Below, piece after piece: positions 33,841 to 45,965 of a stretch of 64,000 nucleotides of DNA. The translations under genes were made by a program, and so were the position numbers. Under the pieces are notes generated by a model. That model worked only from the letters and a program-made list of their open reading frames with translations. It was not told the DNA's origin and searched no databases. Within the stretch, counting starts at the first letter, position 1; each line of letters opens with the position of its first letter. Source of the DNA: Corythucha ciliata (lineage: Eukaryota > Arthropoda > Insecta > Hemiptera > Tingidae); the NCBI GenBank assembly GCA_038030265.1, contig CM075941.1, positions 20,026,001-20,090,000 of the forward strand. Direction: 5' to 3'.

Positions 33841-36800
33841 CAAATAAAACCGGAAAATCTGGGTCAGGCTGCACACATCAATGTTGTTGATAAAATCACA
33901 TGCTCCCCCCCTCGCCATCCAAACACCAACATAATCACATCGTACTCAATATTTTTTTTTTAAATTGGCAACGGTTCATCGGCTCAGAGCATTTCAAAGA
34001 ATGGTTATAGGACCCGATCGTCGTGTGTTGCCCCATGATGAGGCGGAGATGGAGACCCGGTACAAAGTGATTATGCAGCCATTGCCATTTGCCATCGTCG
34101 TCTCATCCTCTCCACTTCCTCAGCCTCTCACTCTACTTTTACACCCGTCACCCTCTTTTTTAATAGAATGCAATCATAAAAACGGGAATAAACTTAAGGC
34201 TTTTGCTCACAACGACAAAAGACATCACACCGCTTTATAAATAAATTCAAAAGACTGATATTTAATTCCCATCCCTCCAGCCCTTTTATTTTATTCTTTT
34301 TATTTATTTAATGCCTTATAGAACTCGATTAAATTCCAACCTAAGCTCTTGTTACGGAACCTCCAAGAGCACACCGGGGAGTTAACTGGATTAGAACTCT
34401 CTCTTAAATTGGAAACTTGTTTTCTTTTCTTTTTTTCTGAAACGATCAAGTTACTTCAAGGAACTAAAGTAGATTGAATAATTACTTCTTTTTTATTCAA
34501 CTACAAAATTAAAGTACGATTTTCTGACTTTTTTGTTCTTTGTACTTCGCCTTAAAAGGTCAAATCCAATCATTATCCTAATCATTGCTTCATGTGTGGC
34601 ATAATCAATAGAAATACCAGATATTGTTAGTTATAAAGAAGCACAAGACTAGTCGAATTAGAATAGCTCCAATTCATTATTTCCCTGCTATGGAAACCAT
34701 TTTTTTTTTTTTTTTTTTTTTGATCAGGAAATGTGGGCTAAAAGAGCACACGTGTTCTCCTCTCTAGTGTGCCTGAATACACAGCACGGTAATGAAAAAA
34801 AGGCACAAAATGTGGGAGGGGGTGGCGGCCTTCGAATGTGTTTCAACCATTTTAGGTACTTGGAAAAATTATTTAGTAAGTCCAACCTGAAATGTACTGA
34901 GATGAAACTGTAGTACAAAAAAATTGGCATTGAGCTTACCTGAAAAATAAAACAAAAAAAAACAATTAGTTTATCTACTTGCGACGAAGTAAGCGATAAT
35001 GTGAAGGGGGGTGTAATAATTGACACGAAAGGTAGCTGGAAGACGTGATAGATGAAGTGCTGAAGTGGGAGGGAGGAAATGAACATTATTTATAAATGTA
35101 GCACTCGCGAAAGACAGAATGAAAGAAAGCGATTGGTGTACTGAGCCTGGCAAAGAACTAGAGGCGGCGCCTACCCCCCAGAGAAAAAAAAAAACAAGCG
35201 CGAATCGTATTAAAATGTATTTTTTATTTTGCCCATGAGACTCGTTTAAAGCGGAAAATGTTTTATTTTATTTTTTTAATTGATCGAAAAACTTAGGTTT
35301 TGTAAACTCGACTTCCGGAAGAAGGTGAGGGGGATTATCACGACCTGGCGGAGCGCATTATTTCCAAGCCCATTAAGTAATTAACTTCGGAAGACGACTA
35401 TTTGCTCATCCGGTCAATTTAATAAAAAGAAAAAAAACTGGTGCGCTTTGCTTCTTCATACCACGGTCTGTTCACCATACAAATTATGCAATTTCATTTT
35501 GATTCCCTGTCTCCAAGTAATTGGAAAACAAGAGAATAGGACGGGAAAGTTCGCCCTCACGCCATTCTCTCTGCAGGTTTTATCGAAGCGAAGGTCCGAA
35601 GGTTACCCGGGTTGGGGATTTCTTGATATAGGCAACTCACTTTTGTTTCCTTCACCGCACAGATACAAGTGTAAAGTACTTGTTAGAAAACACAAAGTTT
35701 AAACAAAATTCGGAGAACAAAAAAATGAAGAACGAAACAATTGTTTTGACTTTCCTAGGAGGCCTGTCCAAACACGTAACTCGACGGAGAGATTTCCCAG
35801 AAATTCCATTTATTATTCAACCTCCCGTACCCTACCTTTTACTGTTTTGTTTGATCCTAATAACGGATTCTTTTAAAAAGCCCCCTCCGAGGGCTTCACG
35901 TACAAGAAAAATCATCAAAAAGAGGGCTCTGCGAGCCTTGTGTCGCCTTCCACGTCTCTCACACCCCGAGAAAGTTATCTATTTAAAATTGCTGGTTATT
36001 GGGAACTACGCCAAATGCCTTCAAAAATACGTCAACCACGGCGGAACATTCATTTTATTTTTATACCCAAAGACAGAGAGAAACGGAAAGAAGGACAGAG
36101 TGAGTTTTGTTTTAAAATCAAGAAGACACTGGTTTTTTTTTAAAAAAATTATTATTATTATAACAAACAAAAACAAAAAATGTTACTTTTTTTTCGAGGG
36201 TCACAAAACTCACTTCCTGGAAGGAATCAGCGGTGCCAACTTTTTTTTTCCTCTCGCCCCCCCGCCCCACTCTCCTACTAAAAAAAGATGGGTAGCGTAT
36301 TGAGTTGTTGTTTGTAGTATGAGTTAAAGATAAAGATTTGTTGTAGACCGTCGGAGCCAGCCACACTCATCGTTTGAAAGGCCCCCACAAACCACAAAGC
36401 GCTTTTCCTTCCCCCAACCATTTCCCTTCTTCGCGGGTATATGGTGTACAAAACGGCGAGTGGCGAGGGTGAGGGGGCAACTGTTTATTTGTGCTCCTCA
36501 CCCACCCATCACCCCATTAGCGTTGTAAATCTTAAATCGCTTTTACATCAACTCGGTAAATTGATGCCTTTTCTAAATATAAATTGCCTTCTATCTCTTT
36601 CGTATCTTTGTTTTTATTCTTCAGGGGTCTTGTCCGGAGAAACGTGTTAGTAAAAAAAGAAAGGTATAAAGAGGAGGGGAGTCGCAGTCTCATAATTTAG
36701 TTAGTTTGTCAAAGAAAAGAAAAAGATGACTTTATTTAGTACTATCGTCCTTGCTGAAAGGGAACAAAACATACAGGCGGTGAGATTTGAGAGAAGAAAG

Positions 36801-37074
36801 GGAAAAGAGAAAAATAGTTTCTTCGAGGGTTGCTCTGTATCACAAAGGTATTACTATAGAATGTGAGGAAAACTTTGTAAATTGGGACTCTGTTCTTGAT
36901 AAAACCATACAGAAACCATGGTACTATTAGGTATGGGGGTTTTAGATCACCTACAATTAATACTCGACAACACGGCAGCACCGATTTTCTCGGCTTATTC
37001 TGCACTAATCCTGGATTTGATTGTCCAAATCATCTTATAATATGCGCGATTGCATGTACGTTAAGGATTTTCCG
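33841..37074. other. Unique-looking AT-rich DNA, one long open frame
   Basis: The block contains poly(T) at 34700-34721, ATT-rich tracts near 36140 and a C-rich stretch near 36255. Apart from the doubtful frame at 35680-36303, nothing looks coding. Confidence 0.5.
35680..36303 (+). CDS. Unrecognised 207-codon open frame, coding status doubtful
   Basis: This is the longest open frame in the window. It would start at TTG, with the first ATG at residue 16. I recognise no domain. The translation is lysine-rich with a hydrophobic stretch around residues 50-62 (PYLLLFCLILIT), an IIIII run near residue 157 from an ATT tract and FFF runs from T tracts. The sequence shows low-complexity bias, an overlapping second forward frame (35940-36143) and an opposite-strand frame (36118-36366). 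No splice sites, promoter or polyadenylation signal tie it to a gene. It is most likely a chance frame and is entered only because of its length. Confidence 0.12.
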   Translation: MLENTKFKQNSENKKMKNETIVLTFLGGLSKHVTRRRDFPEIPFIIQPPVPYLLLFCLILITDSFKKPPPRASRTRKIIKKRALRALCRLPRLSHPEKVIYLKLLVIGNYAKCLQKYVNHGGTFILFLYPKTERNGKKDRVSFVLKSRRHWFFFKKIIIIITNKNKKCYFFFEGHKTHFLEGISGANFFFPLAPPPHSPTKKRWVAY

Positions 37075-37340
37075 AGAGAAAAATCGCGAGTTTAGCTCTT
37101 TCAGAAAAACAATCTTGTCGAGTTTCGACCGCCAAGAAACCAATTTCGCGGGCCTAGCTCCATATAAAATCAAATTCACAGACATTTGGCATTGTACTAC
37201 GAAACCGTTTTTGCTCTTTAAAACCCAATTTCAGGGGTTTGGCTTTGCGGGGTTTCCACCAATATGAACCAAATTTCCTTGAAAACAAAATAAAATGAAA
37301 TAATAAATCTGTGAATTTGATTCAATACCCATCCGTTTCG
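37075..37340 (-). repeat. R2 array, reversed
   Basis: Reversed R2 words repeat: GCGAGTTTAGCTCTTTCAG, CGCGGGCCTAGCTC, GGGGTTTGGCTTTGC. It meets a forward R2 block at about 37385, so the two form a head-to-head arrangement. Confidence 0.6.
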
Positions 37341-37384
37341 CCGGTTTGGCTAATTCAGTGACCAGACAACCCCGAGTAGCCCGA

Positions 37385-37835
37385 AATTTGGTATAAACTA
37401 AATCCACAAAATTGAGCATTTTTTTCAATGAGTATAGCCCTCTATAGCTGGTAATTGAATAAAACCCGCGATTTTGTTTTTCAAAGAATCGACCACTTCA
37501 AGTAGGATGTTGAGGAAGCCAAACAAGCGCAATTGCTTTTTTTGGAAGAGCCAACCACGCTGATTTTTGGATGAGCAGACCCTACGTAATTGGTTTCTAG
37601 TGCCAAACTAGTGAAATTAGATCTATGATAAAGCAAAGCCAACCCCGTCAATTTCCTGTTTTCATTGAGTCAACTCCGCTATGGAAGTCGAAAAAGGGGA
37701 ACCAGCGCAATTGCTCTTTTGAAGGAGCCTGACACGGCAACGTTGAATTTTTGAATTTGCAAACCACGACATTCGTTTCTGTAAGTGCCAAAACCGAGAA
37801 ATTTGTTTGATGGTTGAGCCAAGCTAAGCTCAGCA
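37385..37835 (+). repeat. R2 array, forward
   Basis: Units such as CGCAATTGCTTTTTTTGG, AAGAGCCAACCACGC, CGCAATTGCTCTTTTGAAGG and GTGCCAAAACCGAGAAA repeat near 31 bp. It ends near 37835 before a C-rich stretch. Confidence 0.65.
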
Positions 37836-40134
37836 TCTATTCATCAACCAAATTTCTGTTACGAGAGTGGCCTACCCCCCTACCTCTCTGAGAGGGGCCC
37901 TCCCTCGAAGTCGGGGTCACTTGCGCAAAAACATCATTGAAAACACCTACAAAACCCAACCCAACCCAAAGTGAGGGGTGGTCACCCTCTCAAATTTTAG
38001 GGCAATTTTCTCAAAGGTGCTGGTTTGAGGCAGGACCCAGCCTGACAGGCAACATAATGGCCACCAGTGACCCTCAAACTGCCCACAAATGAATGTTCCC
38101 AGGATCTATAGGAACTATATTTTTTTGAACCCAGAAATAGACAAGTGACAACCGGGCACGCCATCTTGGAAACAAAATATCCGGTCACCGAACTTGACTG
38201 TTGCGGCCCTCAAAACTGTAGCTATACTCGTGTGAATCGATAATCTAGCCCTTCGAAACAGATTAATTTTGCCTCGCCAAAACAAAACGTCTTGAAATGT
38301 CGCTCCTCAAAAAAGAAGTTTCCCCTCAAAAATTTTCAATTTTTCGTCGAAAACCTTACAGAAACAGTTGAAATTGTGATTGAAACTGACAGTTGTTCAC
38401 CAGATCTACGGAGTGAATTTGGCCCCAAGAAACAGCTTGGAGTTGGCCCCCTGCGTTCAGGAAGTCTGCTGTAGCCTATGATTTCGTATACCGACTATTC
38501 AACATGGAAACTGTAAAGTTGGATTTTGTTCTGGGTTCCACCGATAAAACGTATGCCCAAAATGAACGAAAGGGTGGAAAAAGCCCGGAAATATAATAAT
38601 GAATCCATAATTTATAAAAATAAAAAAAAAAATGGAAATACAAGTAGATAGGTATACATGAAACGAACTTTGATTGCACTATCTTGAAGAATTTCCATAA
38701 AATCTCAATTTTCTTATGGAAGAACCAACCATATTTAACTCATTCATGCCTGTAATCGGTCTACAGTCGTAATAAGACATGTTGTTATGTGCCGGAAAAG
38801 AACTTCTGAAGGCGACATAATTATTGGGACGTACACTAAGATCTGGTGGGGGCGTCGAACTTGATGGAATGGAAATTAATGAAGCGGAAGGGTAGGTACC
38901 TTTCTTTTTTTAATTTAATCGATTCAACTGGGATATTGACTGACGTTATTGTACGTCAAAACTACGATAACGTGACCAGGGTAACTCCCTGTTGCCGGTA
39001 GAGCCCTAAAAAAACTACTACCTTCCCTCTCCAAGGAACACCAGCGATAATGATTTATTATAGATGGACACCAAAAACCAGTCAACCAGACAACAATAAA
39101 CAAATACAGGAGGAATGGATACATTATTCATAGCGGCAACACAAGGTAATCAAGGTAATTGCAGTGTTTTGGCCGAACTGTAAACACATTTCCAAGATTT
39201 TTTTGCCCCCGGAGAGAGAAAGTGTATGAAAAAGAGGGAGCGAATACTCGAGAACTCTTGAAGTTGGTTCGTCTTTTTTAAATAGGGGTACACGGCCTTA
39301 ACCTCCAAGGCAAGCAACATTTCCAACAAGCCTCCTCCACCCTTCATCTGAAACCCCACTAAAACCACAATTTACATATTACAATGCCCTTAAATACAAG
39401 CCGACTATCTCACTCATGCAAATCTTTTAAGCGTCTTATTTTTTTTTTTTTTTTCTTTTTCTTCACAATCTTTTCCACGGTCGACGTTCCAGTTGATTAT
39501 TCCCCCGCGCCCAATCTACCTTTATAACCAATGAAGATCCGTCAGTTATTTTTCTTTTCTTTTTACGAAAAAAAAAGCAGAAACCGATTCACAAGGACAA
39601 AATCGGTCTTGTCACTGACCGTAAGGAAATTTTTAATTGGGTTAAAGAACTATAATTCTTACAAATAACAGCCCCGAGAAGTACCCTTTAATAATAATAA
39701 TAGTAATGATGATGTTGAATATAATAGCTGTCTTGTATGCATAATGATGCCTACACCTTTAATTTTAAATTATATACGCTTCCTTCACCTCCCACCCTTT
39801 CACATCAAGTCAAATGTTTAAAAAAAAAGGGATAAAAACGTCGGCCTTCCTTTATCATCAAGAACCAGGCCGTACCAAGACAAGAAGAAAACTTCCCTCT
39901 CACAACTGAGATGAGACGGTGTGTGATTCACAAGTGAAACTCGGCTGATGGGGGTGTGAGGTTCGGTGGGGTAAGGATCAGAAAAGGAACATATTTCATT
40001 ATGCGCAAGTGTTGTTGTTCCCATAGTGGAGTTTAGGTGAGACGGCATATAATTCCCTTCTTTTTATATACCATCCCGCTCCTCCGCACACCACCATCCA
40101 GCCTTAGAAGTGAAGCCGAAATAAAAACCATGAG

Positions 40135-40179
<45 letters not shown>

Positions 40180-43100
40180 CCATGAATAAAACTCATTGCA
40201 CCGGTGCCACTAGACGAGACCTACCCTCGCAATAATGGCTAGCAAAAAGCTTTGGAAAGCATAAAATACAGAGCAAACCAGCCAGATTCGGTTGGTAAAA
40301 TGAAAATGACATCTGCCATGCAAAATTACCGTTCTATAATAATTCTAAACAAAGTATGTATATAAACATTCAATGTGCTCTCTTCATGCTACAGTGTCTT
40401 TAAAAACTCACACAGTGGTCTTTTCTAAAATGGTAGGAGGCTTCACCACTAAGAGGTCATTTGAATATTGAGCTCAAGCTTTTTCTGCCTCGTCTGTATA
40501 CAATTGAATTGAATCGAATATGGTGTTGGCGGTGAGGGGCGGAGCGCGGGGAAAAATATATAAATACAGGTGGTTCAAATCACGAGAGAGTGAGAGAGAG
40601 ATAGGTGAATGAGGCTGAGAAGGTGGAGTGCCAAATCATTGTGTCAGGCTCTATCTTTCGAGACGGTATAATGAGGGTGTACCAGGGGCACATCTCTCCA
40701 GGGTATCTCACCCCCTTCACATCCCTATATCTGTTTTGCATCACGAGTGTTGTGGCAGGGAAGGGAAGGAGGGGCTGGAAAAAAAGGACATACGCTTCGC
40801 AAGTAAAAGAAGGACATGAGAAGGGCCCATAAGTCATAGTTTCTTCAAGACAATAGCTACCTCATCATCCTTACTCACCCCTTCGCCAAACTCATTACCT
40901 TGTGAGAGAGAGTAAGGGTCGGTTGAAGCCATTGCATTCGATACCTTTCTATTGTAAATTGGCTGAGAGATTCCGTACATATCTTCAAACGTCGAAAGGT
41001 TACTTTTAATAAGATGCGTTGAAATGTTTTATGGGAGAAAAGAGAAGAGAGGCTAATCTTCAGAAAGAAATCAAGAATTACTTTTTTTTTCTTTTCAGCG
41101 AACAAAAGCTCACTTCTCGGGCTCCGGGAGAGGCGCAATTTTGCTTTGAAGCGATCGATCAAAGGTCTGTTTTTGTTGCTCGACATTATTTTCAAAGTCG
41201 CAGGCCAGCATTCATCACGACCGAGTTTATCAGACGAGCATCATCTATTTGTTTTCGTACTCCTTGTATTTCTTTTGGTTAATGGGGTCTTCCCCAGGTG
41301 CTTAAAATCTTAAACTTTTGATTCTTCATGCGGAAAAATCTTCAGAAAAAGCTCATTGACAAAGTATGTTTACTGTGCTACGTTTACCACCTCACCAGAC
41401 GACCCCCCGCGCCACTCAACAAAAAGTTGGACGTAAAAGCGATTCAAGAAAAACGGCTGAAACCTCGGTCGGGTAAATAACACGGCTGTCTGTTGTTTTT
41501 CTTAATTGTCACGCGACTCTTCATCCTTATAACATAACGCTCAAAGTCGCAAACCGTGACAGTTCAAGAAGTGTAAACTAAAATGAGCCAACAAAATTAC
41601 ATCCTCCTTCGGGCCCCCTTGTCCAGGATTCTTCTTGCCTTTTTAATAACCGTTTTTTTTTCTCTCTCTCTCTCTCACCCTACAATCATTTCATTCTCTC
41701 CTCAAGAAGACGAAGAAAAAAAAAACGCGTCAGAGTGACGAAGCGTGAGGGTCATCAAGAAGGTGGAAGCCTGAGCTTCAAGCGCCCGCTGCCAGTGGAT
41801 GGTGACTTGGGAAGGAGAACTCTTGAAAAAGGGTAATGAGTTAAAATGAGTCTAATTAGTGACGATGGAACATGCGAAGGGGGGGGGGTTCGGTCACTCC
41901 TTACTTCCTGTCATCAAGTATACTTCACACCTTGAAAATTTAAAGGAAAGGCGAAGGCTGAAAGAGGAACATCGCCTGAGATCAAGAATAGGGTTTGATA
42001 TAAGTGGGGAGCAGGAAGGATCCGCAGAGGGTTCCAAGAGATGATAAAGAAAAAAAAACATTAAAAAAAGGAAGAAAAGGACAGAAAACGTTGTAATTAC
42101 CACGAGAGAAACAATTTTCCAAAGTAATACAAGACGGGCTTTTCGAAGAGAAAAAGAAAAAAAACTTCTCAGGGCTCTAAAATAAAAATAAAATAATTTA
42201 ATTAACCCCATCGCACAATCGACCCTCTCCCACATTCTTACTCATCAACCGTCCTGCTTTAAAACCTTTCTATTGATCATCATCAAGCGAATTTTTCGAA
42301 ACAATGCCCCTCTTTCCTTCTTTAATGCAACAACAGAACAGTAAATCTTCATCATTACCGGCTTTTATTCGTGTGTGTGTGTGAGTGTGAGCCAACGCGA
42401 GACTTGAATGACTCAAAAGAGAGGGCGACAACAATAATTTACAGTCTGGACAATTGTTTTTTTTTTTAACTCTTTTTGTTAGTGATAACTGAGCCGGTAA
42501 CTAAATAGTACGATAAATCACACGGCATCAGAAAATGTCCTTCATGTAGAGCAGTGAGGGTATAAAAGGAAGGGAGTTAGAAAGAAAAAATCCAAATAAG
42601 CCAATTTTTAGGAAGGTTGAAAAAAAAGGACGAAGAAGAGGCAAAAAACGAAAGGAGGAAAATGGGCGATTACCAAAAGGCTATTATCTCAGCGGGAGAT
42701 TTTTGAAACTTTCATCATCCGCCACAAGGAAGCTAAAAAAATAATACCCCCACCCTCGAGTACACCCAACGCCTGTTTACTTATGGACAGTCTCCTCCTC
42801 CCAACCTCATCAAACGTTGCTAAAATCAAATGAAATAAAAATAAGAAAATAAATGGTTTTGCAAACAAGGGAAACCATAAAAAATTCGTTCAAAAATTTA
42901 ATTTTCGTGTTAATTGATAAATAATTCGCGATTAAATGATTAGAAGCTAATTAAAGTCAACAGTAATAAACAAACAAATATTTTTTATTGTTTTCATTGT
43001 TCTCTTCTCACCCAATTCTAATCGCATCAATTAACAATTGAAGTAATAAAAATTGCACGACTACCTTACCATATTTACTTTTACATTTATAGATAAAATG

Positions 43101-43434
43101 CACTTTTTGTAACAAATACATTGATTTACGTGAGATTTTAATTTGACTAATGCGCTCCCCCAGTTGTTTTCCCTATATTATCAGTTATTAACAAAACGAA
43201 TAATTACAGTGCCGGAAAGCAATATTTTACTCGAATAGTTTATTGGACAGTTACTATGCAGGAATAGGAAAAGTGAAAAACGGACGCAATGCGCGTGGGA
43301 AACTACTTACCCATATGATCAAGGTTGATATAATTATGTATAATTAGCGATTATATCTTTTGCTCCCTTCAAAAAAATTGGGAAAATGACCTCACAAAAC
43401 GCGTACAGTTGGATAATTTAAGGGGCACTGGTAG
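37836..43434. other. Unique-looking DNA with simple tracts, no gene recognised
   Basis: The block contains ACCCAACCCAACCCAAA at about 37953-37969, a 43 bp poly(T) at 40137-40179, CT and GT microsatellites near 41655 and 42371, and G runs near 41880. Open frames reach 113 codons without recognised motifs. A strong acceptor-like sequence at 41098 is described as a finding. Confidence 0.5.
40137..40179. repeat. Poly(T) tract, 43 bp
   Basis: This is the longest homopolymer in the window. It follows CATGAGGG and is followed by CCATGAATAAAAC. No flanking retroelement is recognised. Confidence 0.9.
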
Positions 43435-44770
43435 ACGGCCGGAATCGGAAAAATTGACGATTATAGCGGTTTGAAAAAGGGTGAACTTGCAAAAAGCACC
43501 CACAAAAGGCAACTCACACTCTCAAAAAAACGAGGCCCAAATTGATAATTTGCAGATTGAAAACAATAAAACTGATAATTTGCACCCAATAAATAGGCAA
43601 ACGGGAACGGGCAATTCAAGCCCCTAAAAATTGCAAACTGACCATTGCGCTATCTAGAAATGGGTTGACTACATATATTCGCGGCCCTGACGATTCGCCC
43701 CTTAAAAATAGCTAAACTGACCATTTAGAACCGTATATAATTGTCTAAACTGTAATTCACGCCCTAAAATAGTAAATATTACTGACTGCGTCACAATTAT
43801 ATCTATTAATCTGGCTATTCTCGCATTATAAAACGGATATTTTGATATTCGCGCCCCAAAATGACTAAACAAAAGATGGCGAGTGACAATTTGAGTTATG
43901 AATATTGTAGCCAAAAGGTAATTCACGCACTAAAAATGACGAAACTGACTGACTCAGTGTGGCTATAAGAAAAAGGTAAACTCGCAATATGAGCCCACAA
44001 AATAGCCAAAATGGCGCGCCCCAAAGATGGTAAACACCAAATAAACTTGCTGGAAATCTGCGCCCTAATGGCCTTTAATAATTTATTAATTGGCTATTTG
44101 TGCCTTGAGAGCGGCATTACTGACAATTTTCGCTTCAAACATGGCCAAATTGGTTATCACACCCTAAAATTAGCAAAACAGTAAACTCTATGCATCGTTC
44201 CGCAAGTTCGGATTCCGCAAGCAGGATCCAAGGACGCCAGATAAGAAATAACATTATCCCGACATAGCATAACCGCATCTCGTGGTATTTTCACACGGCT
44301 TCGTACTAAGGCCCCAGGACATAGTCAATCGCGCTTCATTAATGGCCATGTTTGCTATCCACAACCTATAAAAAAATTAAAAAAGCACCCTCAGTGGGCT
44401 AAAGTGGCTATTTGTACCATGAAAATGGCATTATTAGTGCCATTTGTGTGAATCACACAATGAAATTGGCAAAACTGACTCGACGCTTCTAATAAAGCTA
44501 TAGACTGACAATCCACACCTTGAAAATGCCCAAACTTGACAATTCGAGCCCTGAAAATGGTACAATTACGGGGCTTAACTGACCATGCTGACTATTTACG
44601 CTCTAAAAATAGCCAAACTGACCATTCGCGTCCTGCGTATGACGTGCTGACGACTCGCGGTTTACAAATGGTTAAACTGACTATCTGCGTGCCCCTCAAA
44701 AAATGGTCTTAGTGGCTATTCGCACCGTTCAAGGGTTAATTGACAATTCGCACCCTAAAAACGATCTTGT
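43435..44770 (+). repeat. R1 degenerate tandem array
   Basis: About 40 forward R1 units, for example CTAAAAATAGCCAAACTGAC, CATTCGCGTCCTG, TTGAAAATGCCCAAACTTG. An interruption at about 44190-44330 (TCCGCAAG twice, GGATCC) is not R1. The array ends about 45 bp before a D-element fragment at 44817. Confidence 0.8.
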
Positions 44771-44816
44771 TTTTCGTTTCCGTTCCCAAACCGAACAGGC
44801 TTGTATCCAACTTACC

Positions 44817-44903
44817 CTTTTCCCTGGCTTTTTTCATAAATCTACGAAATTCCTTCACTTTTTCGTGTTTAGAAAATTCCCAGACTGGGGTCTGTAGACA
44901 CCC
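44817..44903 (+). mobile_element. D-element fragment, degenerate
   Basis: TTTTCCCTGGCTTTTTTC, AAATTCCTTCACTTTTTC, AAAATTCCCAGACTGG and GGTCTGTAGACACCCG follow the order of the copy at 32503-32615 (TTCCCTGAC, AAATTCCCCGACTTTTCCC, GGTCTGTGGCAACCCTG). It has decayed at the terminus. Confidence 0.45.
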
Positions 44904-45929
44904 GTAATGTCGTTTTCAACACGGCCGTAACAGTGCGTCTTGAGAATCGTCTACTTGTGAAGCTGCTCATCAGGCTCACCCTTAGACCAAAGGCTGTCTA
45001 CGCCCTTGCTAACAGCTTATGCGTCACGATAAGGAAGATGTCTCAATAAACAAAACGTGGTTCATTCATCATGTGCAAAAAAACGAAAAAAAAAAGAAAG
45101 AGACGTCTAGGAGCAATCATTTAGCTTCCTCCTATAGCTTCGATAGCGTCAGCCATGGGTACGGAAGAGAGGCATTTATAGCTCAACGAAAATAAGAAAA
45201 CTCGTTATTTGCAATTAAAACTGGGAATGTCAATTATATCGACGGTCAAGACGGAGGAAGAGCGATCGAGGACTACACGCACTCCATGGTTCTGAAGAAT
45301 TGGCCGCACAGTCAGTCAGTACCACTCACGAAAGTGACCAAAAGTCTATACGGGAACGCGAATGCTATACGGTTCACGTGACTAAAGTTCACACCCTGAA
45401 AGCGATTTTTTAGACCTTTAAATTGCCAATTTCGCCGCCGAATATTCTGGATCTTACGGGAAAAAATTGAATTATAAGAAAATTCCGAAATAAGCAGTAA
45501 TGATTCGAATATTTCGAAGGTTTCTGACACCATTTTCAAGGTCTCTTTACTCTACCAGCTACCTGCCGCACAGTATGAATTCTGTTACATCTACCTGTCT
45601 TTCTGACCCTTTTACGTGAGAGTGAATGAGGTTGTGGTGGCGAGGGCAGAGAGGGGGCGATAAGCTCGTTGATAGCGCGACAGGAAGTCTATAGGATTAT
45701 AAGGAGAAGTTTGTCGTGAGAAGGGCTTTGGGTTACGGTACGAGGATGCATTGAGTGACGGAGAGGGGGGGGGGGTAACTTTAAAAACTCCCTCGTACAA
45801 AAACCTTTTGGGTGGGAAAAGCTAACATCAAGACAAGGGGAATTTCCAGGTTGAGGGAGGGAGGCAAACCACACAACTGGAACCACCCCATCAGCCTTGT
45901 GTTCGCCACATGTGTGGAGTTCTTTAGGG

Positions 45930-45965
<36 letters not shown>

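Noticed and set aside
37953..37969. ACCCAACCCAACCCAAA as telomere-like sequence
   Set aside because: It has only about three repeats and is not the insect TTAGG type. It is a simple tract.
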